A DNA stretch of 64,000 nucleotides from Pomphorhynchus laevis (taxonomy: Eukaryota; Acanthocephala; Palaeacanthocephala; Echinorhynchida; Pomphorhynchidae). The notes below the pieces were generated by a model, which ran no database searches, had not been told where the DNA came from, and saw only the letters and a program-made list of their open reading frames with translations. Where the stretch lies: positions 124,001 to 188,000 of the forward strand of contig WNNJ02000861.1 in assembly GCA_012934845.2 (NCBI GenBank), given 5' to 3'. The position numbers and the translations under genes were made by a program. This document shows positions 10,297 through 23,500 of the stretch, one piece after another; within the stretch, counting starts at the first letter, position 1; every line of letters starts with the position of its first letter.

Positions 10297-10450
10297 CGAA
10301 ATAGTATTCTAATGAAACCGAACTGAAGACCGGCATCCGTCAGAGCAGACCGCCTTGAAATTTTATCCATGTAAACAAGCAACAAAAGTAAAGACAAAGG
10401 ACAACCATGACGAAGCCCAACGCCTATTGGAAATGATTGAAACTTGTTAT
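10297..10450 (-). mobile_element. RTE-like LINE relic, right part
   Basis: On the minus strand this short piece encodes an RT palm fragment: GLRHGCPLS (motif B), LVYMDKISRRSALTDAGLQFG. It matches the minus-strand relic at 38414-38540 base for base over most of its length. It is the continuation of the piece left of 6440, split by the Jockey insertion. Confidence 0.65.
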
Positions 10451-10735
10451 TATAGAAAGTCGTTGTAAACGATTTTTTATAAATAATGTAATAGACATTA
10501 CCATTATTTTAAACTGTTCTTTATAGGTTTCAAATATTTTTAAATTTTGAAATAAATAACACAGGTGTGGGATTAATCATTCTATTGGCATTAGTTATCT
10601 TGAAGAATATTCAACTGCTGCGTGATGTGAATTTCGTTCATTGCTGCAGTGGACGTTTTTTAGATTTGCTAAGCATTGAAAATCATAGAATTTGATTTAA
10701 AAAAGCCTCACACAGTGACGCTGTTTTATGAATCT
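10451..10735. other. No feature seen
   Basis: AT-rich sequence without open frames, repeats or structure that I can support. Confidence 0.4.
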
Positions 10736-10935
10736 GAACATTTCGCTAACCTCTCTTAACATTTTAAGTAAATTACCGTATTTTAGATTTAGCTTATTTC
10801 TGTGAGCATAATAAGTAAATTACCTTATTTGATATTTCGATAACGTCTGCTAACATATTAAGCATATTTAGTAAATTGCTTTATTTTTATATTTAGCTAA
10901 CCTCTGTTAACATCTTTTAGAACACTATCTCTTAA
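10736..10935 (+). repeat. Degenerate satellite monomers next to Naiad copy 4
   Basis: About four diverged units of the satellite that forms the large array at 45.8 kb (GCTAACCTCTxTTAAC.., AGTAAATTACCTTATTTGATATT). The Naiad RT homology begins directly after them at about 10937. Confidence 0.65.
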
Positions 10936-10936
10936 A

Positions 10937-12020
10937 ACACTATTTCAGTATTAATTCTACAAAAGAATTTTTAGAACAGACAAAAGGAATAAATTTTCAA
11001 AATATAAATACATACGATTTTAGTACGCTTTATACAAATCTAGATTTAGTAGATATTAAAGAAGCGTTAGTAAAATTAATTAACCTTATATTCGGAAAAA
11101 GATATACATATATATGTTATAATAATTATAACGCCTATCTAACAAAAATTAAACCATCAAATAAATATAAATATATGGATAAAATTGAATTAATAGAATC
11201 CTTAAATATTTTGATAAATCAAAATTATTTAAAAGTAGGGACATCTATATTTAGACAAGTAAAAGGTGTTCCAATGGGTGGTAATAGTAGCCCAATTATA
11301 GCTGACTTGTTTTTAAGCTTTATAGAATATGAATTTGTTCATAACTATGTAAAAACTAAATCTAAACAATATAAATATATGAAATATGTGTTTCGATACA
11401 TTGATGATATATGTGTATTTAATTCTAATAATTTTTATTAAATTAGTGAATACATTTATCCAGAAAGCCTTATTCTTAACAAAACCAATATTAATGATAA
11501 AGAAGGTGTATATCTAGATATGAACATTAAATTAACATTAACTAAAACTACTATTAATTTATATCGTAAAGATGACATATTTAAATTTACAAGAAACATA
11601 TTTTTGAATGAGCATTCATGCATACCATATAATATAAAATATAATACATTAAATAATGAAATTTTAAGAATTGCAACAATATGTAATGATATTGGCTTTC
11701 TTCAAAATCATTTAAATAATTTAATAGATACATATTTTAAACTAGGTTACTATAAAAATAACATCAAGCAGAAAATAGTAAAATATATAAATCAACACAA
11801 TAATATAAAGAATAAATTTAAACTCTTAAGTGGCAAATTTTTATGGATGGATAATAAATAATATACTTTGTATTAGAATAAGATACTAGATAGTTTTATC
11901 AGAGGAAATTCATCATTAGCATGTATTTGGCCCCGCTGCTATGCTGGGTAGAGGAGTTAGGGGCCGAAACCTGATAGCATAGCAGTTCCTCCTGATTACC
12001 TCTAATTCTTATTCTGATAC
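10937..12020 (+). mobile_element. Naiad-type Penelope-like element, copy 4 (RT C-terminal half and 3' end)
   Basis: Plus-strand copy truncated at its 5' side. It enters within the RT just before motif A (TYDFSTLYTNLD near 11010-11045), continues through motif B (GVPMGGNSSPIIADLF, 11270-11320) and motif C (RYIDDIC, 11395-11415), and reaches the natural C-terminus (SGKFLWMDNK, stop at 11859-11861). The two open parts are 11175-11441 and 11520-11861; the frame is interrupted about once between them. The structured 3' region follows. The truncated 5' end is usual for target-primed insertion. No endonuclease is present in this copy. Confidence 0.8.
11870..12020 (+). ncRNA. Conserved pseudoknotted 3' RNA structure of the Naiad element
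   Basis: Several helices can be read directly. The outer stem is GTATTAGAATAAGA (11870-11883) with TCTTATTCTGATAC (12007-12020). The middle stem is ATCAGAGGAA (11898-11907) with TTCCTCCTGAT (11986-11996, one bulged C). Inside are two crossing helices: GGCCCC (11929-11934) with GGGGCC (11960-11965), and CTGCTATGCT (11936-11945) with AGCATAGCAG (11976-11985), which together make an H-type pseudoknot. Copies at 1-150 and 39590-39735 keep the 8-10 bp helix through G-U changes. The role is unknown: RT recognition of the 3' end or a self-cleaving fold are the two main ideas. Confidence 0.65.
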
Positions 12021-12250
12021 AACGTCTGTTATTTATTAGTCAATTCATAAAAATGACGTTTATTTTAAATTTCAATTTTTTAACTTGATTTAAATTATAA
12101 AAAATCTTGAAACAATTATTAATTTTATTATTTAATTATTAAATTTTGATTTAGCATTATTATGTTTTGTTTATTTTATAATTATATTAAATACGTAGAC
12201 TCAGTTAGCTGATTTAATTATAAAGTCTTGAATTCAATTTTTTCGCATAG
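12021..12250 (+). repeat. AT-rich tail repeat that follows the Naiad 3' end
   Basis: Starts CGTCTGTTATTTATTAGTC and includes AAATACGTAGACTCAGTTAG. The same tail follows Naiad copy 5 at 39730-39940 and appears three more times in adenylosuccinate synthetase intron 9 (about 21045, 21825 and 22815). It therefore travels with the element or is a preferred companion. Confidence 0.6.
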
Positions 12251-12289
12251 CACAGGAATAATATACAAGTATAAATTTTCCTATATTAT

Positions 12290-13080
12290 CTCCACTCGTA
12301 ATGTATGACACACACTATTATTGTAGTTCCCAGTTTATGCAGTTATACAAACCTGCATTAAAACGATTTGCGCGTTTTCGTCATAATATCTCGTTACACA
12401 TGAGTGATAGAAAACCTACATTTATTTAAATATGCACGTTTATAGTAGGAAATGATTTGTTTGTTCGAATGTTAACCATTTGGATATTTTCGTGTTGCTG
12501 AAATAACATATTTTCTGTATCTTAATAATAGTCATATGATCATGTGAAACATTTAAGTAATGCATCTATCACTATTTGAAATTCGATAATAGATTTTTAA
12601 TAAATATAAAATTTGTTGTTAAGCCAGTTTTTCTAGATTGAACTGTGCTAAAGTATACTAGAATTGATCAAAAGCATACAAACCCTTTATGAAATTTTCC
12701 TCATCGTCAGTTTTAATTTTAATGGAATGTATGTCAAACTTTATTAATCATTGATTATAAAAACCGTCTACATTTCTTCGCTTGCATGTAAATGTGTGAA
12801 ATTCGTATTTTGTTAAAGCAGTTAACCAACCATTTTAAAGATCGTCTAATCCGCGTCTTTTACTGGAATATGATACTATCAAACATTTTAGTACGATTAA
12901 AATTTATTGCTTTTAATAAATTAACGATTAAATTTATTTTTTTTCTGACTGATATATTAGTATTGGGTAATACTAATATTTTATTAATTTATAATATAAA
13001 TCTAAAGTTCACTCGCTACTGCGAGGGAACTTTAAATTTACATTGCTTACGATGTGATAAAAATAGTATAGGTACTTGTA
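12290..13080 (-). repeat. Interspersed repeat, inverted relative to 56750-57640 and 29950-30250
   Basis: 12290-12600 is a diverged reverse complement of 29950-30250 (shared GATGACTATTATTGAGATACAG). 12600-13010 is the reverse complement of 56760-57510, including AAACCGTCTACATTTCTTCG and GCTTGCATGTAAATGTGTGAAATTC. No coding capacity, terminal repeats or family assignment could be established. A 98-codon plus frame at 12792-13088 is not supported as a gene. Confidence 0.6.
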
Positions 13081-13800
13081 AATTATGAAGTACTTCGATA
13101 GCATTTATCGATATTTCCATTGCCATGTTCTGTGGAATCGTTTTTGCTACTTAGTGATGGGTTTAGGTAACAAGGTAAGTTGATCATTAAATTAAATCTA
13201 TGTTTGAAAATAGTATAGGTACTTGTAATTTGCGATCGCTGAATACAAAATGAACTTTATACGAAGTTTATCAGCATACATCTTCTTACGAATCAAATTG
13301 AACTTAAGGAAAATTCATGCATCTTCCCATGTAATTAAATGAAACATTAGTCAAATTTATTCTGAACCACTTTAAGAATGAACCACATAGAAATCATTTT
13401 AAAATTAAAAACAGTATGCGATCACGTATATTTTGAAATTAGTGCAGTTTATCAATTTCAATTAACTTATTGATTATCAAGTACTGAAAAATAAATTTAT
13501 TTAAAAAGAAGAGGCAAAAATTGGAAATAAGTTAATTCGAAAAGTATGAATGAAAAAATGTAGACGTCAGGTGTATTGTATATTTTAAGATAATTTCAAA
13601 TTACATTTTTATTTAACAAATGAAATTATCACAATATCAGCAGCTTAACAACATTTCACCTTTTGGTCATTTATTTTAAGTGACGATCATTTGACTTGTT
13701 TACTGCCGGTATATTTTGATTGTGATGTGTTAAGGTAACAAAGCCAGATGATCATTAAATAAAATATATGTTAAAAATAATGTTGGTACTTGTAATTTGA
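13080..13800 (+). repeat. Interspersed repeat, also at 28700-29230, 31690-32100 and 41400-41960
   Basis: Shared blocks are TGAAGTACTTCGATAGCATT, AGGTAACAAGGTAAGTTGATC and GCTTAACAACATTTCACCTT. A second, diverged AAGGTAACAA..GATCATTAAATAAAATATATG block at about 13730 shows a partial internal duplication also present at 41900. No open frame. Confidence 0.6.
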
Positions 13801-14397
13801 GGATAATGAATATAATATTTAAATATTAATCTAACTCCAATAATTATTTATCAATATTGGATCAGTACAATAATGAATCAGTAATATTTGATCCAGCTCC
13901 AATAATTATTTATCAATAATAGATCAGTATAAACTATTTTAAAACTTTTAAATTTCATTTCTTACAAATTTAACTATTTCCAAATGCTATTACCTTAAAA
14001 AGATATTATTTACTGAATATTAAATAAATTCATGTATATTATTTTAAATTTTAGTTTTTATATTACAATAATAAAAGTGTTTGTTTTCAATGAAAAAGTA
14101 CCTAATTCAATTTGAAGTAAAATATTTTTACTCTTATTCAATGAAACACTCGATGTAGTGAATGAGTCGAATTATTGTAAGCTAACTCCTGAGCAACAAG
14201 GAATAAGCAGCCGACGATGACAACCAATTGTATCTACATTTTGCTTATAAATTTTTTAATGTGCAGAATAATTAGCATTCCAATATTTTTAATTTTTATG
14301 AATTTTAAATTTTATAAAATTATGTTAATAACCAATCATTTATCGTAATATTTTAGATATACTATCTAAAGCAGTTTACTGAGCATCTTTCATAGTT
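13801..14397. other. AT-rich upstream region of adenylosuccinate synthetase
   Basis: No gene seen. A short duplicated phrase (CCAATAATTATTTATCAATA) occurs near 13840 and 13910. The promoter should lie here but no TATA box or initiator can be picked out of the AT-rich background. Confidence 0.4.
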
Positions 14398-14532
14398 ATG
14401 AATTTCAATGATACTGGTTTAAAAAATAGTGGTCAAGTAAGCATTGTTCTTGGTGGTCAATGGGGTGACGAAGGCAAAGGCAAGCTTGTTGATTTTTTGT
14501 CACCCAATTTTGACTATGTTTGTAGATGCCAG
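14398..14532 (+). CDS. Adenylosuccinate synthetase exon 1
   Basis: Start Met, 45 codons, ends at CAG before GTAAAC. Holds the phosphate-binding GDEGKGK loop. Intron 1 is only 53 nt. Confidence 0.92.
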
Positions 14533-17500
14533 GTAAACTATTTGCCTGTAATTACTTGCATTAATGCCAAATTTTACATTTCTAGGGTGGCTGTAACGCT
14601 GGTCACACTGTCATTGTTCAAGATAAGACATTTAAGTTTCATTTATTACCATCGGGGATCGGTCATAACTCTATTACTTGCATCATAGGTATAGACTTGC
14701 ATACATCACTTAATTTAATACGTTTGTTATAAAAATTAAATGCGGATTCTTAACTTATTTATTCAAATTAAATAAATCTAAATTTAAACCTTTTTAATAA
14801 CCTTTTTTAAGTTAGTTATTTACTTATTTGAAATTATCATTAGCTATTTTGATGTTAAAGTTATCATTTTAAAATTTCAATTAATCTTAAGTTTTCGATA
14901 ACCTTTGATAATTAATTCATTTGAAATGATTACTTTCATTAAATTGCTTCATCAGTTTGTGTTTCTATGTTACAGAATCAAAATTTTTTTGAAAATATTA
15001 TTTTTAAATATTCAAATCAGTTTCTCTAAGTTTTGATGTTTATTTTCTAATCAATTTAAAATTTACAGTGTTGGTGTTAATAAACAGGAGCCTATGGCAT
15101 TTGCTCGCGAGATTGCTTGAAACGTAGCGATCTCTCAGTTATAATGATTTTAATTTAGATATCGAATTTTATGGTTTGATTTGATTAATTCTGATTTGAT
15201 TATTCTGAGTTGAGATAATCGATTAATTTTATATGATTTAGGGAACGGATGTGTTATTACTTTGCCCGTGCTTTTTAAGGAGATTGACGAGTGCATCGAC
15301 AACGGTTTTGAAAATGTGGAATCTCGTCTTTTAATTTCAGATAGAGCACACGTAGGTTGGTATACTTTTGGAATTTATTTGATTGAAATTTTGTGTAGTG
15401 TTGACAATTGTCGGATACCTAATTTTAACAGACTAGGAGCTGTAGTTCAACTATCTTTTAATTGGTTTAGTTTAAAGTACTTGAAATAAAAATTGATTTA
15501 ATTGATATGTTACTCGCAAATTTTACAATTAATCAACTGAAATTGGGTATAAAATATAGAATATGGCATTGCCATTGACGCCACTTGTCCTCAAGCGGTG
15601 CATATAAATTAAAGAAAAAGTATTAACATAACATTCAAAATGTTTTAGCAAATAATCCAATAAATTGTTTACGAAAACATGTATTAGTGAACAGTTGTCA
15701 AGTACGTTTGATTTTACAGGTGATGGAGCATATTTAATAATCCTCAGTTGAAACAATTTATTGATCCACTATCCACGAATTATGGCAGGAACAATCTTGC
15801 CATTTTTATAGTACGTCTAGGTCAAAGATATTCATTTCATTACAAATTATCGTATTTAAAATTAAATACCCTGAATTGAATCAATCAAATAAATCAGAAT
15901 TGTCCATAATTAAATTGATTTCATTATTTCATTAATCATTTATCTTCTCGTCTACGGTTCACAGTTGTTACTTAAACAACCTTATTTAATATTTTACAAT
16001 ATTCAAACCGTTTACCTTGGATCTTCAAATATTCTTATTTTGCTAATTGTTTTAGTAACGTCGTTGCACATTAGCATGGACTGTGCGAACGAGGACTCTC
16101 TTAAAACAAGGTAAACTAAATTGACATATTTTTAGTTACCGCATGTACGCTAGAATATAATTTATTCCCTAATAAAAGTATTGGAAAATATTTGAAAATT
16201 AAAACCACAGGCAAAAGCTATTTGTTTCAACAATCAAAAAGTATATTTACTTTATGGTCTTATTTGCTATTCATCTCAAATCGTTTTCTGTTCACGTTAT
16301 CCTTTCTTAATTTAGTATTGGAACAACGCGCAAAGGCATTGGACCGTGCTATGCAACAAAGGTATTTTTGAAGATAGCACAAATTTACATTTATTGCATA
16401 AATTGAAATTAGTATTTTAAATTGAAATTATAATATTGTGTATTAGAGTTCTGTCAAATTAATTTAAATTGAAAGAACTCTAATAAAATTAATTAAAATT
16501 AATTTTAAGTTTTGCCAGGATAATTGATGCTTAGGATAATTTATGAAAAAGTCATAGATAATTTATGAAAAAGTCAAGAATTAGATGCACACGAATGTAA
16601 TTTTAACAGAATTTTAATAAATCAAATATTATTAAATCATTTTTTATGGAAACAAATTTTTAATATTTACAAAAATTTGAATATTATTTAATGTCATTTT
16701 TATATATTAAAATAATATTTTTACATTGTTTTAATATTATTTGTAATATTATTTAATATTTTTTAAAATTATAATAATATATTCAATATTTAATATTATT
16801 TATTTTATAAATTTTATTAATTAATCTATAATAAACAATAAACTTATTATTGAATACGTTAAATCATCAAATTAGTGTTAAATCAAACGTTAAATCATCA
16901 AGATAGTGTCTTTCCAATATTAGGTTTTACAAGAGCTGCAAAATCGATTCCAAAATTAAAAGAGGAAAATATCAGTGATTATCTGTGATGATCTATGATA
17001 ATTAGTGGAGGTTTACCACAAATATTTAAACGAATTGTACGATGCCACCGATACATGCAATCACGCCTTTGTCAAGATCGCAACAAATAATTTCAGTACT
17101 AATCCACAACTCCTACACGATTAAGGATATTAACGATATGATTACTAAAATTTCAAATTTTATTCCGGACTTGACATTTAAATGTAAAGATTTTTTCAAA
17201 AACATCCTTGTAAGGGAAGTAATACAACTTATTGAATAAACTGCTGAAGTATACAAAACCCCTAACTTCACTATTTCGAAAAGTAACGTTATCTAATTGC
17301 TTGACTGACAATGAGTAATTCAAAACGATCTAGTCGGAATGTAAGGTCCATTGGGCTTACAACCGCTAATGCATCATATGACAGATTAAAAACAAAATTA
17401 TAAAAATGATTGACTACAAAATAAAAACACGATTTATGGCCGGTCTGATGACAAACTTGCCATCTTTGATAATAGACAAATAGCCGCAAAATTCTTCGAC

Positions 17501-20500
17501 TTTGTTAATCGAATATAATCAAATGTATTTGATTGTATTGCACAAAATTGAGACATGCACCGTATGCCCATTTATGTAAGAAAAGAAATTAAATAAATAA
17601 TAAATTTAATAAATAGATATTTATTAAATATCTATTTAATAATTATTTAATAATAATTTATTTAAGATAATAAATTTTATTTATTTTATAAAATACTTTA
17701 TGTAAGTATTTTATGTAAGCAACTGCGTATTTTTCTCTGTAAATGACAAACGCATTAAAGTCAACATCATTAAATGTTGTAGCTCTTACTAACTATAACA
17801 TAGTGAAGTGATTCATATTAAAATATATTCCTTGCATTTAAGCATTTAACATAGGGTTAAGCGCTAGAAAGGACAAGCTCCTAGCCTACATAGATCAATT
17901 AATTCAAATGTTTTTCGTCCTTCGAGGCTACTAAAGTAAATTTCGTACGATGCGATTTGGAATTGCTAACCAAAGAGCGTTGCGTATATGAATATAAAGA
18001 AGTAACCTGAATCCGACATTTACAAGCACTTCCGCGATATTGTCATTTTGTTGGATCAGCTAACTTCCGCATTATGACCGAGATTTTATTATATAATCTC
18101 GTTGTCTGAATCTCAGCAACCCTAAGAAGTAACGTAAATTTTTTCAAAAAATTTTCGTAAGTTTTTGTAATTTTTTATTTAGTATAGATTAACTTGATTT
18201 TGACAAAAGGTGAAATATTTTTACCAGTAAGAATGTGTTGTTGCTCGTTTTATTCGTTACTTAAAGTTAAAGCTTTCAAGCACACCAAACAGTATCTGTA
18301 GTTGTTGACCCTTAAAATCAAACTTTAAATAAACGATTAATTTACGTTTTTATAAAAATAAAAAAAAGGAATTGATCATATTAAAACTGAAGGGTTTGCC
18401 TTTTAAATTCAAAGTTTACATTGTTGACTTGATAATTGTAATAATTTTTATTTTTTTTTAAATTAAGAATGCGTTTTTGCTTTTTCCATTCGTTGCTAAG
18501 TTAAATCTTTCAAGAGCTTACCACATTATATTAATAAAATGATAATTTCCCATAAAGGTTTTATAGAAATCTTTAAATGTTTATTAACTTTATATTTTTA
18601 AATTTAATGAAACAAGAATAAAACTATTTTTAATATCTTTTTAAAGATTATTTTTATCATTAGTAACTATAATATGACAAATTGTTGAATATTTGTTAAT
18701 TTTCATTTTATTATGTTTTTTAATTTAGGCATTTCGAAGCGGCATTCGCATATGTGACATTATATACAACGATAGATCTACATTGAAGTCAAAGTAAATA
18801 TTTTATAATTACGGGGTATTTTTATTTTTTGTTACAAGATTACTATCTATGGCAGAAAATTTACATGTAACGACAAATCTTGAAGACATTGATCGAGAAC
18901 TCGATACGTTTGAAGTATGTTTTTCTTTAAAATTTTAATGTAATTCTTTATAAATATTCAAGCAGATAAAATCAGCTTAATATTGAGATTCATTGCAGTA
19001 TTTTGAATGATAGTTAATGTATTTAAAGTAAAAATTTGTATAAAACTTTTCTAACGTTTTTAAAATTCAACTTTTTTATATAAAATGTACTTTTTATTTT
19101 ATGCTTGATAATTAATTTGATACATTGTTTAACGATTTCAAAATAAAGATTATATTTAATTAATTTATTCGATAAAATTTAAAGGTTTACATGTTATTCC
19201 TGCAAAATAGTTATACCTTAGCAAATGTGAAATCTTTATTAACAAATTGTTCTCAACTATAGTGCCACATGGGTTACAAATGAATGACGAATATTGATGC
19301 TCATTAGAAGCATTCTAGATACTAAAATGCAATTTTATACTCTTGAACATAATGGGTTTTATATAAACCCGATAGAAGTCAATTGGACTACGATGGGAAA
19401 TCTTCACTTTATAAGCAATGTTTTAACCTCGCTAAAAATCTAATAATGAAACACATTATCTTCTGATAATATTACCAAATTGAATTTAAAATTAACAATT
19501 TGTTAATTTTTAATTCTAATCAACAATATGTATCAATATAAATATCGATACTTATATATTAATAATATTTATTAGTATAAAAGTATTTATATTTAATAAA
19601 TTTTTATATTACTTAATATTATATCGCTGAAAAGAACCTTAAATATAAGCTATTTAATTCCTTATTTACACAAGTTAGTAGTGAAGCTTTTTCTCTTTGC
19701 CTATAAGCATTAGATATGATTTTGTTTAAGCAACATAATCGATATTATCCACCATTATAATACTAATCGATATTAGTATTATATTAATATATTATATTAA
19801 TAATATATTATATTTATATTATACTATAATCGATATTATCGATATTACTAAATTATTATTGATATAAAAATGCACTAGTCGAAAAAAGACACACTGAAGC
19901 TTTTCGTATGTCTACTGATAGATAAATAGATATTCACCAAATTAAATTCATAAATTTGGAAGTTTTTCGCTGGAAAGTAGATTATTACATTCTAGACATC
20001 AAAACGTTAGAATATAATGCTAAAAAACAAAAGTTAGAACATCAAAACGTTAAAATATTTTGTAAGTTACATTTACTACTAAATAGCCAATTCAAAATTG
20101 GTCATTCGAGAACTTGATGCATTTGAGTTAAGTTTTTATTTTAAATTTTCCTTCGATGTTTTCACAATAAACAAGCAGATAATATCAGATACAATTGCCA
20201 AATCTTTTTTTATTAAAATGAATATTTAATATAATTGCTAAATAATTAGAATTGACCAATTTCATAAAATAATTACAGAATTCAATCTTTTAATTAAAGA
20301 ATTGCTTAACTTATAAAATGCAGACTATGTTGCTTTGTTTAGTTGTACAAAACCCGGCTGTCGAAAATGGTTTGCTCTAATATCCCATATATTCTTTCAA
20401 GTTCACAAAATGATGGAACATCTGTGCTTATCGAAGGTGCAAATGGGGCAATGCTTGACATTGATTTTGGTATGAAATCATTGTCGACATTTTTAATATT

Positions 20501-23500
20501 CCTTCGTTATTTCGCTGTTTAACGTTTATTGTTAGTTACAGAAATTGTTTGGTTAATGAGAAAATCATAAAAACAATTTCTGATTTTATTTTCATTTTTT
20601 ATCTTTACGATTAGTTATTTGTTGATAGATTACTTAAATTATTTGAATATACACCGGACAATCATTTAGTACAACAAGTTTATATAAAATTATCTTGTAC
20701 TCGGCAATGAATTGTGTGTCATGTAATAGTGATATGGAAACTGAGTTAATATTATCAAGTTGATTATTTTAGGTACCTATCCTTTCGTAACGTCATCAAA
20801 TTGTACGGTAGGCGGAGCTTGCACTGGTCTTGGTGTATCTCCTTTAATGCTGAATGATGTTGTTGGAGTAATGAAAGCGTATACTACAAGAGTAGGTGAC
20901 GGACCCTTCCCAACCGAGTTAAAGAATGTGAGTTTATATTATTATAACGTTGATTTATTGTTTTAAGTAAATCAACAAAAGAACTATTTTTATAAAAAAC
21001 CATAAACCTGATAACATAGAAGTTACTCGTGATGAACTCCTTATTCTGATACATCGTCTGTTATTTATTAGTCAATTCATAAAAATTGACTTTTATTTTA
21101 AATTTCAATTTTTTATTTTTACTTGATGTAAATATAAATTTTAACTTGATATTAAATTTTTTTATTAAATTTTATTTCAAATATTTAATTTCAATTTTTT
21201 TATTTTAACTTCAAATAAATGTAAATTCTATAAAATCTTTTATGATTATTTTTTATTTATCTTTTTTTATTATCTTTATCTCAGTTATCTAATCTAATTA
21301 ATCTATTGTTTTTTAATTTATTGGCATTTTTAATATAAATTGAATAAAATCTTATATAATTATTTAATATTAATCTTGATTTATATATCGTATAAAATAC
21401 GTATACTCTATTATTTAATCTGATTTTTTCTACTGACAAGCTATTATTAAATTAAGCTTTCTGTATACTGGTCAGATTAATTCATTCTATTGACAAGTTA
21501 TTATTAAAATTTAATAATTTAATTTATTAAATTTAATTATTAAATTTAAGTTGGATTAATCCATTCCGTTTTATAATTTCGTCTTATGATCTACTTAATT
21601 ACTCACCTTACTTTATAGTAGAAAAACACTTTTTATTTAAATATAATATAAAATATTTGTTTAAAAAATATACAAATATTTATTTATTAAATTTTTTCAT
21701 AAAGCATTTCGAAATTCTTGTTATTAATGTTTTCCTAATGATGAAAATATTACTAATCTAATGATAGTTTTAAGAGGGACGGTAGTTCTTCCTGTTGAAC
21801 TATAATCCTTATTCTGATACATCGTATGTTATTTATTAATCAATTCATAAAAATGACTTTTATTTTGAATTTTAAATTTTAAATTGATATAATCAAAAAT
21901 TGTAAAAATCTTATATAATTATTTATTTTTAATGATTATTTATCTTTATTTATATTAATATATGGTATAATAAAATACGTAGTCTCAGTTAGTTGATCTA
22001 ATTTATTCGACCAATTTTAAAATTTAAATTTTAAATTCTAACTTGATATAAATATAATATTTTTTAATAAATATAATAATATAACATTTTATATAATAAT
22101 TGATTATTTATCTTAATTTCTATTTATATAGTATAAAATACGCAGACTCAGTTATCTGATCTGATATCTGATATTGTGTTAATTATATATTTTACTATTT
22201 ATTTATAAAATCTTATATCCTTCTTTATTAATATTATTATATGTTTCAATATAATAATTATATAATAATTAATTATGTTATATAATTATTGATTATTTAT
22301 CTTAATTTTTAATAATAAATATAAATAAAAAATAAACGCAGACTCAGTTATCTGATCTGATATCTGATATTGTGTTAATTATATATTTTACTATTTTACT
22401 ATTTATTTATAAAATCTTATATCCTTCTTTATTGTTTATATTATTTATTTTGATTATCATTATTTTTAATAAAGTGATTTATTAAATTTATAGCTTTTGA
22501 ATTTTAATTTGTTCAAAATTAATTATTTGAAGATTCAAATTAGTTTACATAATATTTAACTTATATTTTTCGATGCTATACAACTTAATAAAACAAAGAT
22601 GAAAGACTAATTTGTGTTTTGTGTCGACTTATAAATAGCAGATAAAATCTACTATTTTATGTCGATTTCTAACGTGCAGTTAAAGAATGTGAGTTCATAT
22701 TATTATAACGTTGATTTATTGTTTTTAAGTATATCAACAAAAGAACTATTTTTATTTAAAACCATAAACCTAATAACATAGAAGTTACTCGTGATGAACA
22801 CCTTATTCTGATACATCGTCTGTTATTTATTAGTCAATTCATAAAAATTGACTTTTATTTTCAATTTCAATTTTTTATTTTTACTTGATGTAAATATAAA
22901 TTTTAACTTGATATTAAATTTTTTTATTAAATTTTATTTCAATTAAATTTTGATTTAATTTAAAATTGAATTAAATTTTAATTCAATTTTAAGACAAAAT
23001 GGAATAGAATGTTTAATAAAAAGGTAGAATAAAACGATAATTTAATCATTGCCTCTTTTTACCAACTAATGATTATATACTTATATTTCTGGGTATAATC
23101 GTTTTGACAATAACGCTTTATTAACCAAGAAATGTATCAAATGACATATACAATTTAAGTATCCGAATAAACAATGCTAAAATTTTTCAAGTTCGTATGT
23201 GACTGTTTGATGAAACATTAAGGAGAAAAAATTTTTAAAAATTTGTTTCATTTCACATTTTTTATTTTTTATCCAAAATAAAGAAAGCGTCTTTTATTAA
23301 ATAATTGAAAAATATACACTTTGATTGCACATTCCAGAAATCAATTAGTTATTAATACATGATTTTCGATACGCCCTAGTAATCAGTGAATATAAAAGTA
23401 TTATAAAAATAAGAGGCAAAAATAACAACATAATGGAATTAGTATTTTGCATTCTTAAATAAAAATGAATCAAATCAATTTAAAAATTAAAATTCAAAAA

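Noticed and set aside
11929-11985. Firm call of an HDV-type ribozyme
   Set aside because: The strand order and a CTGA before the last helix fit, but helices P3 and P4 are missing or too weak, so it is kept only as a possibility.
17042-17489. Open frames in intron 5
   Set aside because: Short, AT-rich, no similarity to anything; expected by chance in an intron of this size.
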